Counted from the first letter of the stretch, positions 41,560-49,483 are shown. The stretch is 64,000 nucleotides of DNA from a virus (IMGVR_UViG_3300013131_004609:1-64000); one strand, 5' to 3'. The notes: generated by a model not told the origin, from the sequence alone. Translations and numbers: made by a program.

Positions 41560-42299
41560 GGAATGTACCCTCTTGCTCTTATTGTCTCAGCTGACATCTT
41601 CTGTTTGATCGATCTCTCGTTCGTGAACAGATTCTTGTTGGACAGGTCTATGTTGTAATGGTATCCTAATATGGGAACGAATTGCAATTTCTTCCCTTCG
41701 AGGTGGGAGAGGTACATCATAGGCAGGAATACAGCTTGATCGCATGCGATCATGATGTAGTCACCATTTTCGTCCCGAAAGTTTGCATCAGGGACTTTCT
41801 TGAGTTGTCCGCATCGAAAAGTCTTTAGATGACTGGACACCCATGGATGTTGGTATACCGTCTGTCCTGCCTTTAAGTTCATGTGTCCCGATATGTTTTG
41901 TGTAGTGTAGCTCCAACGATGTGCAGTCCATGCAACTGCAACTGAATTATCTCGATAGACATCATTTAGTACGTAGAGAAGGTCGTTCTCTGTCAACCAA
42001 TCTCCGCCGTCAAGTCTACATACCACATCTCCGTCATCAATGGATTTGACAGACTCGAGTGTGTTTCTTACCTCTCCGTGTTTTTCTCTGTTGTCTATCA
42101 GAGTGAACCTATCTCTAAATTTCTTGGGTAGAGATCCACATGTCTCTCTCACAAGTTGATCAGTTCCATCGGTCGACATGTCATTTATGAGAACAGCTCT
42201 CCAGTTGTCATAACTCTGAGACAGCATGGAAAATATTGTTTTTTCCATGTCTTCTATGCAATTGAAGTATGGAATTATGAAAACGAATTTATTGATCAC
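41556..42299 (-). CDS. Glycosyltransferase, GT2-like
   Basis: A 247-residue GT-A protein. Seen: FIIPYFNCIEDMEKTIFSML, WRAVLINDMSTDGTDQLV with the first donor Asp, VVCRLDGGDWLTENDLLY with the DxD-like DGGD, and a C-terminal block with HPWVSSHLKTFRCG. This is close to the classic GT2 pattern. It overlaps its neighbours by 4 bases on both sides. Donor and acceptor unknown. Confidence 0.85.
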   Translation of the reverse strand: MINKFVFIIPYFNCIEDMEKTIFSMLSQSYDNWRAVLINDMSTDGTDQLVRETCGSLPKKFRDRFTLIDNREKHGEVRNTLESVKSIDDGDVVCRLDGGDWLTENDLLYVLNDVYRDNSVAVAWTAHRWSYTTQNISGHMNLKAGQTVYQHPWVSSHLKTFRCGQLKKVPDANFRDENGDYIMIACDQAVFLPMMYLSHLEGKKLQFVPILGYHYNIDLSNKNLFTNERSIKQKMSAETIRARGYIP

Positions 42300-44233
42300 G
42301 ATTCTGCTTTCTTGAAAAGAAACAGCTGAGTCATGTAAGAAGGTTCATTCTTCTTCAACTTCACCCAAGGCGTGGGTTTATTGAAGTCTATTCTGTCATG
42401 AAAGATCCAGCCACCCATTTCATTTTTCATCCTAGCAGCAATGTTTCTAATCTCGTCGTCACTGACGTCCGACCATTTCTTGTCGAAGAACTTGTTGTTT
42501 TCAGGAACATCTTCTTGCACTTGATTATAGAGACTAGTCCAATGTTTTGACCAGAAATTCTTGTATGTGTGAATCTTTCTCTCTAGATCGTACCAAGAAT
42601 AGTGATAAACGCCTGGTATGTTCTCGACGACATTATTCATCCAATTTTCGTATGACACTAGAGCATCCTTGTTACCCATGAGAGCATGCCGGCGAGTATT
42701 CTCCACTTCATTGTTGTAAAAAGTAACATATGGAACGTTCTCTAGAGTATCGGAGTAGATGTAGTCGTCTCCGTCAGATCCAGCAGAGTACATCGTACCT
42801 TCAGCGTCAAATCTTCTATGACTTTTTGGAAGACCATGAGTTATCTTTGGATTATTTCTGCTGAGACGCCATTTCCATGGATTGACGTCGACTCTAATTT
42901 TGTCACTTCCACCCCAATACTCTATTACAGGAAGAGCTATGAGATCGACTCCCTTTGGGAAATTTTTTGCAAGATCTATTATCTTCAGTGCGTCGTCCTC
43001 ATGGACAACTTCGTCAATGTCTACTTGCCAACAGAATTCTCCTGTGCACTTCTTTCTCGCTTCTGCTTTTTGCTGACCGTTGAAGAGAGCAAATCTCTTG
43101 TCATCCCAGTCTCTGGTGAACTGGAATGGTTTTACTCTTGGATCTATCAACTGTATCTCTAGAAGACGCTCCCATGTACCGTCTGTAGAACCTCCGTCTA
43201 CAACTACAACTTCATTACAGAAAGCTAAGATAGACTTAATAGACTGTTCCCAAGGATATTTCTGCTCTATGCAATTTCTGGTCTGTGTATAACCGCTTAT
43301 TGTAGGTTTGTAGTCCATTATTTTACTAATTGCCTTCCAAAAAAGATCAGGTGTCGTCGACAGATAGTCTTCTATCAAAGATACGTCATCTGTCGAGAAC
43401 CATTCTTCATCTTTGTGTTGAACATGTTCATTTATATGAAGCTTGCATCCAAGAAGTTTAGCTTCTATTACCATCCTGGGGCAAGTGTCTCCTCCTGCTG
43501 GCAGGTATACAAATCCTTCAGCTGCAGACATCTTCGCAAGTAATTTGTCATAAGGAATATTCCAAACTACTTCATATTCTTTCTTGTTATCTTCGCACCA
43601 CTTCTTTGCAGACTCAAAGCCTTTGACCCAAGACTGAGAGCCAAGAACTATCCAACCTTTCTTCTCTTCTGACTTTATAGACTCGCGCAAGATTCTGAGA
43701 GTTGATAAAGTCTTTTTTGAGAACACAGAAGAAAGAACTATGTTGTCTTTCTCTGACAAGAACGGGAATAAACAATGATACTTATCTTTTTGCTTCTCAG
43801 ACATCCACCAAAGAGCTTGAGCACCGTAGTAGAAAGCTGATATCAACTTTCCATTGATCTGTTCATGGCAGTCACAAATACTTCCTGTTGCAAATTTATG
43901 TTTTTCTGGGGACCTAAACTTACAGTATTTGTAGTCGTATTCCAGGACAGTGTACTTCAAATTTGCTACGATGCTTGGAATCAACTCGGGATTCATTTGT
44001 GAAAAATTACCAAAGATCCAAAATTTCTTTACACCTTGACTTAGAGTTGCCAAGTTTACATCTCTTGAATGTAACTTCTGAACCTTGTAAGGTGAAGAAG
44101 AGATGATTGACTCTGAAGTCATCTCTGCTCCTCCTGCATAGTCTTCTTCAAAGAGATCTGCCACAAAAACTACGTCGACATCTTCTCTTATTATTTTATT
44201 TGGGTTCACAAATATCTGATCAGCAAAATTCAT
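42296..44233 (-). CDS. Two-domain glycosyltransferase, GT-B plus GT2 fusion
   Basis: A 645-residue fusion. Residues about 1-310 look like a GT-B enzyme (VFVADLFEEDYAGGAEMTSE, WIVLGSQSWVKGFESAK, GFVYLPAGGDTCPRMVIEAKLL with the E-type donor motif). From about 330 a GT2 domain follows: CNEVVVVDGGSTDGTWERL, FCWQVDIDEVVHED (DxD as DID) and WKWRLSRNNPKITHGLP. Two transfers may thus occur on one chain. It is the first gene of the minus-strand run, reading from a 63-base divergent region shared with the plus-strand genes, so its promoter probably lies there. Confidence 0.83.
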   Translation of the reverse strand: MNFADQIFVNPNKIIREDVDVVFVADLFEEDYAGGAEMTSESIISSSPYKVQKLHSRDVNLATLSQGVKKFWIFGNFSQMNPELIPSIVANLKYTVLEYDYKYCKFRSPEKHKFATGSICDCHEQINGKLISAFYYGAQALWWMSEKQKDKYHCLFPFLSEKDNIVLSSVFSKKTLSTLRILRESIKSEEKKGWIVLGSQSWVKGFESAKKWCEDNKKEYEVVWNIPYDKLLAKMSAAEGFVYLPAGGDTCPRMVIEAKLLGCKLHINEHVQHKDEEWFSTDDVSLIEDYLSTTPDLFWKAISKIMDYKPTISGYTQTRNCIEQKYPWEQSIKSILAFCNEVVVVDGGSTDGTWERLLEIQLIDPRVKPFQFTRDWDDKRFALFNGQQKAEARKKCTGEFCWQVDIDEVVHEDDALKIIDLAKNFPKGVDLIALPVIEYWGGSDKIRVDVNPWKWRLSRNNPKITHGLPKSHRRFDAEGTMYSAGSDGDDYIYSDTLENVPYVTFYNNEVENTRRHALMGNKDALVSYENWMNNVVENIPGVYHYSWYDLERKIHTYKNFWSKHWTSLYNQVQEDVPENNKFFDKKWSDVSDDEIRNIAARMKNEMGGWIFHDRIDFNKPTPWVKLKKNEPSYMTQLFLFKKAES

Positions 44234-44296
44234 CTAAATTTTCTCTATTCTGATTTATTTACACTCTAGAAAGTACTGACAGCTGAGGAAATGTAT
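44234..44296. promoter_or_regulatory. Divergent intergenic region
   Basis: This 63-base stretch separates the minus-strand sugar run from the plus-strand block, so it should hold promoters for both. On the minus strand it contains gtaaataaat, and on the plus strand ctattctgatttattta; neither is an exact match to T4 late or sigma70 consensus. The ribosome site GAGG of the plus-strand gene lies at 44285-44288. Confidence 0.35.
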
Positions 44297-44806
44297 ATGA
44301 AGAAAAAGCCATCATCCACCGCTTTGTCTGTTCAGAGATCACTAAAAAAAACAGACGCTCTTGATGAGATTAGTAAGAAACTATCATCAAGCTCGGCTCT
44401 CAACGGTGGATTTGAGACTCTTCTCTTCAAGATCGACAAGATTGAGCAGAGTCAAGGGCAGCTGGTCTCTAAAGTCGATAAGATTCATGATGCAATCTAC
44501 GATCCTTCTGATGGAATATTTTCTAAGCTAGGTGAATACAAATTAGAGAATGCAAGTAAAGTAAATGAGATAGAACAGAGTATAAATGAGCTTAGTCTTT
44601 GGAAAGAAACTAAGAGTAAAGAAGAAGACAAAGCTGAGAAGATAGAAGACAAGACAAAAGAAAAACTGTCAAACTTAGAAAAATCTGTCGACTCTCTTGT
44701 GAGGAACAAAAATAACATTTGGGACATCTTAAAGTGGCTTTTTGTTGCAATTGGAGGAGGAATTATAACTTTGACAGTGAAATGGATAGAGTCGAAGATT
44801 CATTGA
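44297..44806 (+). CDS. Coiled-coil protein with C-terminal membrane anchor
   Basis: A 169-residue protein. Long coiled coils fill residues about 35-140 (FETLLFKIDKIEQSQGQLVSK, then a KEEDKAEKIEDKTKEKL segment) and one membrane helix lies near the end (ILKWLFVAIGGGIITLTV) followed by KWIESKIH. I choose ATG at 44297, eight bases after GAGG, over the ATG at 44291, which is too close. The shape, a soluble coiled coil on a tail anchor, recalls XhlA-like or other phage membrane factors; a lysis or membrane-attachment role is possible. It lies 31 bases upstream of the GroEL-like gene. Confidence 0.65.
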   Translation: MKKKPSSTALSVQRSLKKTDALDEISKKLSSSSALNGGFETLLFKIDKIEQSQGQLVSKVDKIHDAIYDPSDGIFSKLGEYKLENASKVNEIEQSINELSLWKETKSKEEDKAEKIEDKTKEKLSNLEKSVDSLVRNKNNIWDILKWLFVAIGGGIITLTVKWIESKIH

Positions 44807-44837
44807 ACATTTCTGTCTAGTATGTGTATAAGTTATT

Positions 44838-45965
44838 GTGGAAACGGAAGCTATAATAACAACACTCAAAAACTTCTTACATAAGAACGTAGACATTGAG
44901 TTTTCTTTAGAAAACATTTCTGGGCTTCTTCGTTCTAGAAGAAGACTACAGCATGTCATGCTCATGAAGCACCACGATATTGAAGTTCAAAAGTTTTTTG
45001 AGCTACTTTTAACTTACGCAATAAACGCTGAGAAAAGAACTCCTAGCGCAGGATTAACTTTTTTGAAGCTCTTCTTGACGAATAAAAAAGATGAACAAAA
45101 GACAATCCGGACCAGAAAAGAACTAGAAGTCCTTCTCCGGAGTCTAGGTCACGAAAATTTCGTCTCTCATATGTTGCTAGAGAGCTTAGACCTAGTCGAC
45201 TCCAATACAAGATTTTCTGTAAGAAAATCTTCCAATCAAAAGTCGTACATCGAAAAAACTGATGGATACAAGTTTTCTGTAAAGAGTCTTCTAAAATCAA
45301 AAAATTTGTCTTTAAAAGTCTGCAGAGTTTTGTGTGTGGACGGCTACATAGAAAACGTTTCCGAGATACACCATTTACTCACTGAGCTGAGCGAAAAAAA
45401 AGTACCTTGTCTATTTTTTACTAGGGGCATGTCTGACGACGTTCTTCACACAGTTAAAGTCAACAATGACAGAAAGACCGTGCATGTAGTTCCTTTTTCA
45501 GTGCCTTTCGATGCTGAGAATGTCAATACGATAGTAGACATTGCTGTTTCAACTGGTACGGATGTAGTATCTTCTCTCAAGGGAGAATTGATATCTTCTT
45601 GCAAGTACGAAAATCTGGGGCGTTGTGAAGAAGCAATTATCGATGGAGGAAACGTCGTAATCAAGAACGCTAAAATTTCTAACAGGGTCGATCTTCATAT
45701 TTCTTCTCTAAAAGAACAATTAGAATCGAAGAAAGGTCTGGAAGAGATACTCAGTAAACGTTTGCAGAGCCTATCTTCTTCTTGTGTCGACGTCTATATC
45801 CCTGACGACTTCTCTTACTTCCACAGAAGTAGTCAATTCGACGAAGGAATAAGGATCATATCGTCTGTTCTCAACAACACTTTCTCCCCAGAAAAAGTTG
45901 CGAGAGATACTCTAGAATCTTTTGAAAAATTTGTAAGTAGCGTCGCTTTGTTTACTGTTTCTTGA
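44838..45965 (+). CDS. Degenerate GroEL-like chaperonin fragment (apical plus parts of intermediate domain)
   Basis: A 375-residue protein that can be aligned by eye with GroEL from about GroEL residue 70 to 420. TDGYKFSVKSLLKSKN at 141-156 matches GroEL EGMQFDRGYLSPYFIN; CRVLCVDGYIENVSEIHHLL at 162-181 matches the ILLADKKISNIREMLPVL strand-helix; LHTVKVNNDRKTVHVVPF at 203-220 matches LATLVVNTMRGIVKVAAV; and DIAVSTGTDVVSS at 234-246 matches DIATLTGGTVISE. The ATP motif GDGTT appears as KRTPSAGLT near 66-74, so the nucleotide site is lost, and the C-terminal equatorial domain is absent. The start is GTG at 44838. It may bind unfolded phage proteins or host GroEL/GroES as an adaptor (inference). 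Confidence 0.72.
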   Translation: METEAIITTLKNFLHKNVDIEFSLENISGLLRSRRRLQHVMLMKHHDIEVQKFFELLLTYAINAEKRTPSAGLTFLKLFLTNKKDEQKTIRTRKELEVLLRSLGHENFVSHMLLESLDLVDSNTRFSVRKSSNQKSYIEKTDGYKFSVKSLLKSKNLSLKVCRVLCVDGYIENVSEIHHLLTELSEKKVPCLFFTRGMSDDVLHTVKVNNDRKTVHVVPFSVPFDAENVNTIVDIAVSTGTDVVSSLKGELISSCKYENLGRCEEAIIDGGNVVIKNAKISNRVDLHISSLKEQLESKKGLEEILSKRLQSLSSSCVDVYIPDDFSYFHRSSQFDEGIRIISSVLNNTFSPEKVARDTLESFEKFVSSVALFTVS

Positions 45966-45985
45966 AACTTTCTAATGTAGATTAC

Positions 45986-46207
45986 ATGAATACGATAGAC
46001 AAGATTTCACGGGATGCAAAATTACTTTTTGTCGACAGCATGAAGGATGCTGTCAGTTCTAACTTGGTCACAGCTGCTAAGAACGGAGACATTAGCTTAA
46101 CAGAAGATCAGCTTCGACATTTAATCAATGTCTTTATTCTTTCTGTAGATCAGACGTATCAAAAAACTCTTCCGAACTTTCAAAACACAATCAAGAAGTA
46201 CTTCTAA
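45986..46207 (+). CDS. Small helical protein
   Basis: A 73-residue helical protein (MNTIDKISRDAKLLFVDSMK at the start). An in-frame TTG at 45962 overlaps the upstream stop and would add eight residues; I prefer ATG. It has no known motif. A short perfect inverted repeat gacagcat-gaagg-atgctgtc lies in its coding sequence near 46034-46054. It precedes the zinc-ribbon gene with a TAATG overlap, so the two are translated together. Similar small proteins are frequent next to the zinc-ribbon protein in T4-like phages, from memory. Confidence 0.55.
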   Translation: MNTIDKISRDAKLLFVDSMKDAVSSNLVTAAKNGDISLTEDQLRHLINVFILSVDQTYQKTLPNFQNTIKKYF

Positions 46208-46680
46208 TGAGAGGTCAGAGACATCTCATTAAGTGTAGGTGCGTCCTACCTCAATACAAAGTCTTTCCTAACCCACCAGTCCATCAGTTTTTGGTATTTT
46301 CTGTCATAGGAGATGACGAAAGTGTGAAGGTGAAGTTTGCTCAGTGCAATAACTGCGGTATCATCCATAAGGTGACAGATATATGCACTTCTGAGATCCT
46401 TCCTGGCAAAGAAGCCATGGGTTCCATTGTCAAGATTGAAGACGTGAAGACATCTCTTCCTCCCAACCTCTCTGACATCCTCGAGCGCAACAATTGTGAT
46501 CTTCCAACGTGGGAACAAGCTCAATTCATCCTCGAGAACAAGCAGTGGGGAAATTTTGTCGTCCTCGCCGTCGAAGAAGAGGCTGGTATAAAGCAGGGAA
46601 AGTATGTTAGGATCATGAGTGAGACTTTCTTCAAGGTGGAACCTTTCACAAGAGAAGAAGTCGCAGTACCATCGGAGTAA
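46207..46680 (+). CDS. Zinc-ribbon-like conserved phage protein
   Basis: A 157-residue protein. HLIKCRCVLPQYKVFPNPP at 6-24 and FAQCNNCGIIHKVTDIC near 44-60 supply two CxC/CxxC knuckles, a likely zinc ribbon, and WEQAQFILENKQWGNFVVL forms a helical-beta core near 102-120. The sequence resembles an uncharacterised protein of marine T4-like phages. Zinc ribbons often bind nucleic acid or RNA polymerase; the role here is unknown. It overlaps its upstream neighbour by one base and is followed 2 bases later by another small gene. Confidence 0.7.
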   Translation: MRGQRHLIKCRCVLPQYKVFPNPPVHQFLVFSVIGDDESVKVKFAQCNNCGIIHKVTDICTSEILPGKEAMGSIVKIEDVKTSLPPNLSDILERNNCDLPTWEQAQFILENKQWGNFVVLAVEEEAGIKQGKYVRIMSETFFKVEPFTREEVAVPSE

Positions 46681-46682
46681 AC

Positions 46683-46931
46683 ATGTCAGAGATATACGGA
46701 CAACTGGAGTCTGAGAAGCTGGCCGCCGACAACAAGGTGGCCCACGAGATAGTTCGTGAGATCAACCACTTCGGAATCAGCGACCGGCAACGGTGGCTCA
46801 TCATCTACTACCTCGGCCTAGAACTCGAGAACGTGGAAGAGATGAAGGAGCTCACAGGTTTCGTGAAGGAGTTCAAGGGGTCGGACCTCTTCATCTCCAA
46901 GATCTACGGTGCAAACGAAGGAGACGAGTGA
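46683..46931 (+). CDS. Small conserved helical protein upstream of ClpP
   Basis: An 82-residue helical, acidic protein (EKLAADNKVAHEIVREINHF near 10-29; WLIIYYLGLELENVEEMKEL near 38-57). No catalytic motif. It is GC-rich with ATC codons, unlike its AT-rich upstream neighbours, so the composition boundary between gene classes falls near 46.65 kb. It overlaps ClpP by one base (TGATG), so the two are translationally coupled, and it may be a partner or regulator of ClpP (inference). Confidence 0.65.
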   Translation: MSEIYGQLESEKLAADNKVAHEIVREINHFGISDRQRWLIIYYLGLELENVEEMKELTGFVKEFKGSDLFISKIYGANEGDE

Positions 46932-47530
46932 TGGGAAGACAAGTTACAAACTCCGCGAGAGTGACCAGCAACAAGAGTAACAGCGATGAATCTTCCACAA
47001 CCATGGGCATCGCGATGGGAGACTCTCAACGCCTCGTGGTCCTCCACGGTGAAGTTAACGAGGCGTCCATCTCCTTGGTGGTTGCTCAGTTACTCCACCT
47101 CGCATCGCAGAATCATAAGCCCATCCACCTCGTGATCTCTACGTATGGCGGATCGGTGGACGAGATGTTCACACTGTACGATACCATCAAGTTCCTCCCA
47201 TGTCCAGTCCACACGATTGCCCTTGGAAAGGTGATGAGTGCAGGAGTACTCCTCCTCGCAACCGGTGCCAAGGGAAAGAGGATGATCGGTCGGAATGCTC
47301 GAGTGATGATTCATCCTATCTCCGGTGGAGTTGGAGGTAATGTGTTCGAGGTGATCAATGAGTCTAAGGAACACAAGCGCATGCAGGACCAGATGGTGAA
47401 TGCTATCGTCCGCGAAACAAAGGGCTCCAAGACCGAGATCGAGAAGATCATGAAGTCCGGACACGACTTCTACCTCCTGCCAGAACAGGCCGTTAAACTC
47501 GGGATCGTGGACAAAATCATCGGTGACTGA
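46931..47530 (+). CDS. clpP: ClpP-type serine protease
   Basis: A 199-residue protein with a Ser/Asn/Thr-rich N-terminal 30 residues, then the ClpP fold. The triad is Ser103 in KVMSAGVLLL, His128 in RVMIHPISGG and Asp179 in SGHDFYLLPEQA. HLVISTYGGSVDEMFTLYD and TGAKGKRMIG also match the family. ClpP needs an AAA unfoldase such as ClpX or ClpA, which is not seen here, so it may use the host's, or act in capsid maturation as ClpP-like prohead proteases do. ATG at 46931 with a one-base overlap to the upstream gene; a longer frame from 46793 is only an out-of-frame shadow. Confidence 0.9.
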   Translation: MGRQVTNSARVTSNKSNSDESSTTMGIAMGDSQRLVVLHGEVNEASISLVVAQLLHLASQNHKPIHLVISTYGGSVDEMFTLYDTIKFLPCPVHTIALGKVMSAGVLLLATGAKGKRMIGRNARVMIHPISGGVGGNVFEVINESKEHKRMQDQMVNAIVRETKGSKTEIEKIMKSGHDFYLLPEQAVKLGIVDKIIGD

Positions 47531-47534
47531 CACC

Positions 47535-47563
47535 TGTGCAAACTGTACCTCACGTGGTATAAT
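47535..47563 (+). promoter_or_regulatory. Sigma70-like extended -10 promoter
   Basis: TATAAT at 47558-47563 is a perfect -10 hexamer preceded by TG one base before (TGGTATAAT), so it is an extended -10. The -35 (TGTGCA at 47535-47540, 17 bases away) is weak. It lies between ClpP and the helicase; the start ATG at 47575 follows about 12 bases later. Confidence 0.6.
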
Positions 47564-47574
47564 GTCAGGCCAAC

Positions 47575-49224
47575 ATGCCTAAACATGACTACGTGAGGTA
47601 TTTTCCATTTGACCGTATCCGTCCCGAACAACGAAAGGCGATTGAATTCGCTCTCGATGCTTATGAGTCCGGCAAGAAGGCAGTCCTCCTAGAAATGGGA
47701 ACGGGGACGGGAAAGTCCGCCACAGGTATCTGCATCGCCCGTTACATGGAGGCCCACGCCCCTGTGATTAAGGATGAGGAGGGAATGCCTCTCACCGGTG
47801 CATACGTGATCACCACCCAGAAGGTTCTCCAGGAACAGTACATGGATGACTTTGGGCCTCAATCCGGACGAAACCTCATCCGCACCATCAAGTCAGCATC
47901 CAACTACCGATGCAAGCACTACTCCGATAATTCTTGTTCTGAATCGAAGCGGTTGCTTCAGAAACTTGGCAAGCAGGTGGCCGGCACAGACTTCGCGAAG
48001 ACTTGCAAGAATGAGTGCACGTACTCCCTGGAAAAACAGGACTTTATCGAGTGTCCAATCTCCATCACGAATTTCTCCTATTTTCTGGCGGAGACCACGT
48101 ACGCAGGAAAGTTAACTCCTCGAGCCCTCCTGGTAGTTGATGAGTGCCACAACACGGAAACAGAGCTGGGTAAGTTCATCGAGGTGAGTTTCTCTGAGAA
48201 GTTCGCTAGAGATGTTCTCAAGTGTAAGATACCGAAGCTGGACACACAGGAGGCAGTTCTCGAGTGGGTGAAGGGCCCGTACCGCAAGGCGGTGAACAAG
48301 TACGTTAGAGAGTTGGAGAAGAACCTCGTGAGGCTCTCAGATTCTGAAGGCCAAGGTGAGTTCTCGAAGCAGTACGAGATGCTCGAGAAGCACACAGGTA
48401 AGATTGATCAGTTCATCGAGGTGTACAACCCAACCAATTGGGTGATGAATGTGGCCTATCCACAGGAGGGCAATCGCAGGGGAGCCCGTAAGTTCGAATT
48501 CAAACCTGTGGATCTGGGACCATACTCACAGAAGGTGTTCCTTCGATCTGGTGCTCGAACGCTGATGATGAGTGCCACCGTTGTGGACCACGAGGTGTTC
48601 TGCAAATCCATCGGCCTAGATCCTGCCGATGTTGCCTACCTCCGCATCGGATCTCCCTTCCCCGTGGAGAACAGACCGGCACACTACATTCCCGTGGGTT
48701 CCATGGGCAGAGATGCCATCGACAAGACCCTTCCGGTGATGGCCGAGGCGGTCATGATGATACTCGATAAACATCCGAATGAGAAGGGCATCATCCATAC
48801 TGCCAACTATAAAGTTGCCAAGTATCTAGTCGAGAACGTAAAGACCAACAGGTTCCTCACACACGAGTCTGGCAACAGGGACGAGGTGCTTAAATTCCAT
48901 GTGACCTGCTCCGAACCTACGGTTCTCTTGTCTCCATCGATGATGGAGGGCGTTGACCTCGCCGATGATGCTTCACGTTTTCAGATACTCTGCAAGGTTC
49001 CCTTTCCGTACCTCGGAGACCTCGTGATCAAGAAGCGGATGGAGAAGGACAAGATGTGGTATCCCTACACGACTGCGAAGTCAGTGATCCAGGCCTTCGG
49101 TCGATCCATCCGAAACGAGAAAGACCACGCAGTCTCCTACATTCTCGATGCCGATTGGGACAGGTTCTACTCTCGAAACCTCCACATGTTTCCACAGGAG
49201 TTCAGGTCATCCTTCGTCAAATAG
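47575..49224 (+). CDS. DinG/Rad3-like (XPD family) DNA helicase
   Basis: A 549-residue SF2 helicase. Walker A MGTGTGKS at 41-48, DECH near 189-192, and motif VI with QAFGRSIRNE near 508. Four Cys in the segment about 113-163 (YRCKHY, NSCSES, KTCKNECTY, IECPI) match the Fe-S domain of XPD/DinG helicases. LLSPSMMEGVDLADD is the DinG/XPD motif V-like block. It should unwind DNA, including R-loops, 5' to 3'. GC-rich, with its own promoter. About 50 bases separate it from the next gene. Confidence 0.88.
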   Translation: MPKHDYVRYFPFDRIRPEQRKAIEFALDAYESGKKAVLLEMGTGTGKSATGICIARYMEAHAPVIKDEEGMPLTGAYVITTQKVLQEQYMDDFGPQSGRNLIRTIKSASNYRCKHYSDNSCSESKRLLQKLGKQVAGTDFAKTCKNECTYSLEKQDFIECPISITNFSYFLAETTYAGKLTPRALLVVDECHNTETELGKFIEVSFSEKFARDVLKCKIPKLDTQEAVLEWVKGPYRKAVNKYVRELEKNLVRLSDSEGQGEFSKQYEMLEKHTGKIDQFIEVYNPTNWVMNVAYPQEGNRRGARKFEFKPVDLGPYSQKVFLRSGARTLMMSATVVDHEVFCKSIGLDPADVAYLRIGSPFPVENRPAHYIPVGSMGRDAIDKTLPVMAEAVMMILDKHPNEKGIIHTANYKVAKYLVENVKTNRFLTHESGNRDEVLKFHVTCSEPTVLLSPSMMEGVDLADDASRFQILCKVPFPYLGDLVIKKRMEKDKMWYPYTTAKSVIQAFGRSIRNEKDHAVSYILDADWDRFYSRNLHMFPQEFRSSFVK

Positions 49225-49225
49225 G

Positions 49226-49253
49226 TTTACTTTGTGGAGTGTGGCCATATATT
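49226..49253 (+). promoter_or_regulatory. Sigma70-like promoter for the histone-like gene
   Basis: TTTACT at 49226-49231 and TATATT at 49248-49253 with a 16-base spacer give a moderate promoter in the 55-base gap between the helicase stop and the H1-like gene; AGGAGG follows at 49261-49266 as a ribosome site. Confidence 0.45.
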
Positions 49254-49279
49254 CCTGAATCAGGAGGTCACATTAACAA

Positions 49280-49483
49280 ATGAGTGATAACCCAATTGCA
49301 TCGAAGTGGAGTGAGTTGAAGTCCCTAGTTGAAGCTCTCGAGGCCGATGTTGCCAAGAACGCAAAGGGCGTAGCGGCTGCTGGTGTCCGGGCTCGTAAGG
49401 GCCTTCGACAACTTCAGACAAGCGCTAAGGAGCTTGTGAAGCTAACGCTCGATACTGATAAGACGAAGAAGGAAGATAAGTGA
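49280..49483 (+). CDS. Histone H1-like (HC1 family) protein
   Basis: A 67-residue protein. KWSELKSLVEALEADVAKNA and KGVAAAGVRARKGLRQLQTS follow the HC1-type pattern (a KGNxAAGxRARK core), known in Chlamydia and some Bacteroidetes as a DNA-binding histone H1-like protein, and it ends with a Lys-rich tail (DKTKKEDK). It would bind and compact DNA. Strong ribosome site and its own promoter; a bidirectional terminator follows six bases after its stop. A phage copy might package or protect DNA, or act on the host nucleoid (inference). Confidence 0.75.
   Translation: MSDNPIASKWSELKSLVEALEADVAKNAKGVAAAGVRARKGLRQLQTSAKELVKLTLDTDKTKKEDK

Noticed and set aside
46793-46930. Upstream extension of ClpP in the frame of 46793
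   Set aside because: It is Arg-rich out-of-frame sequence of the 82-residue gene; ClpP starts at the ATG at 46931.
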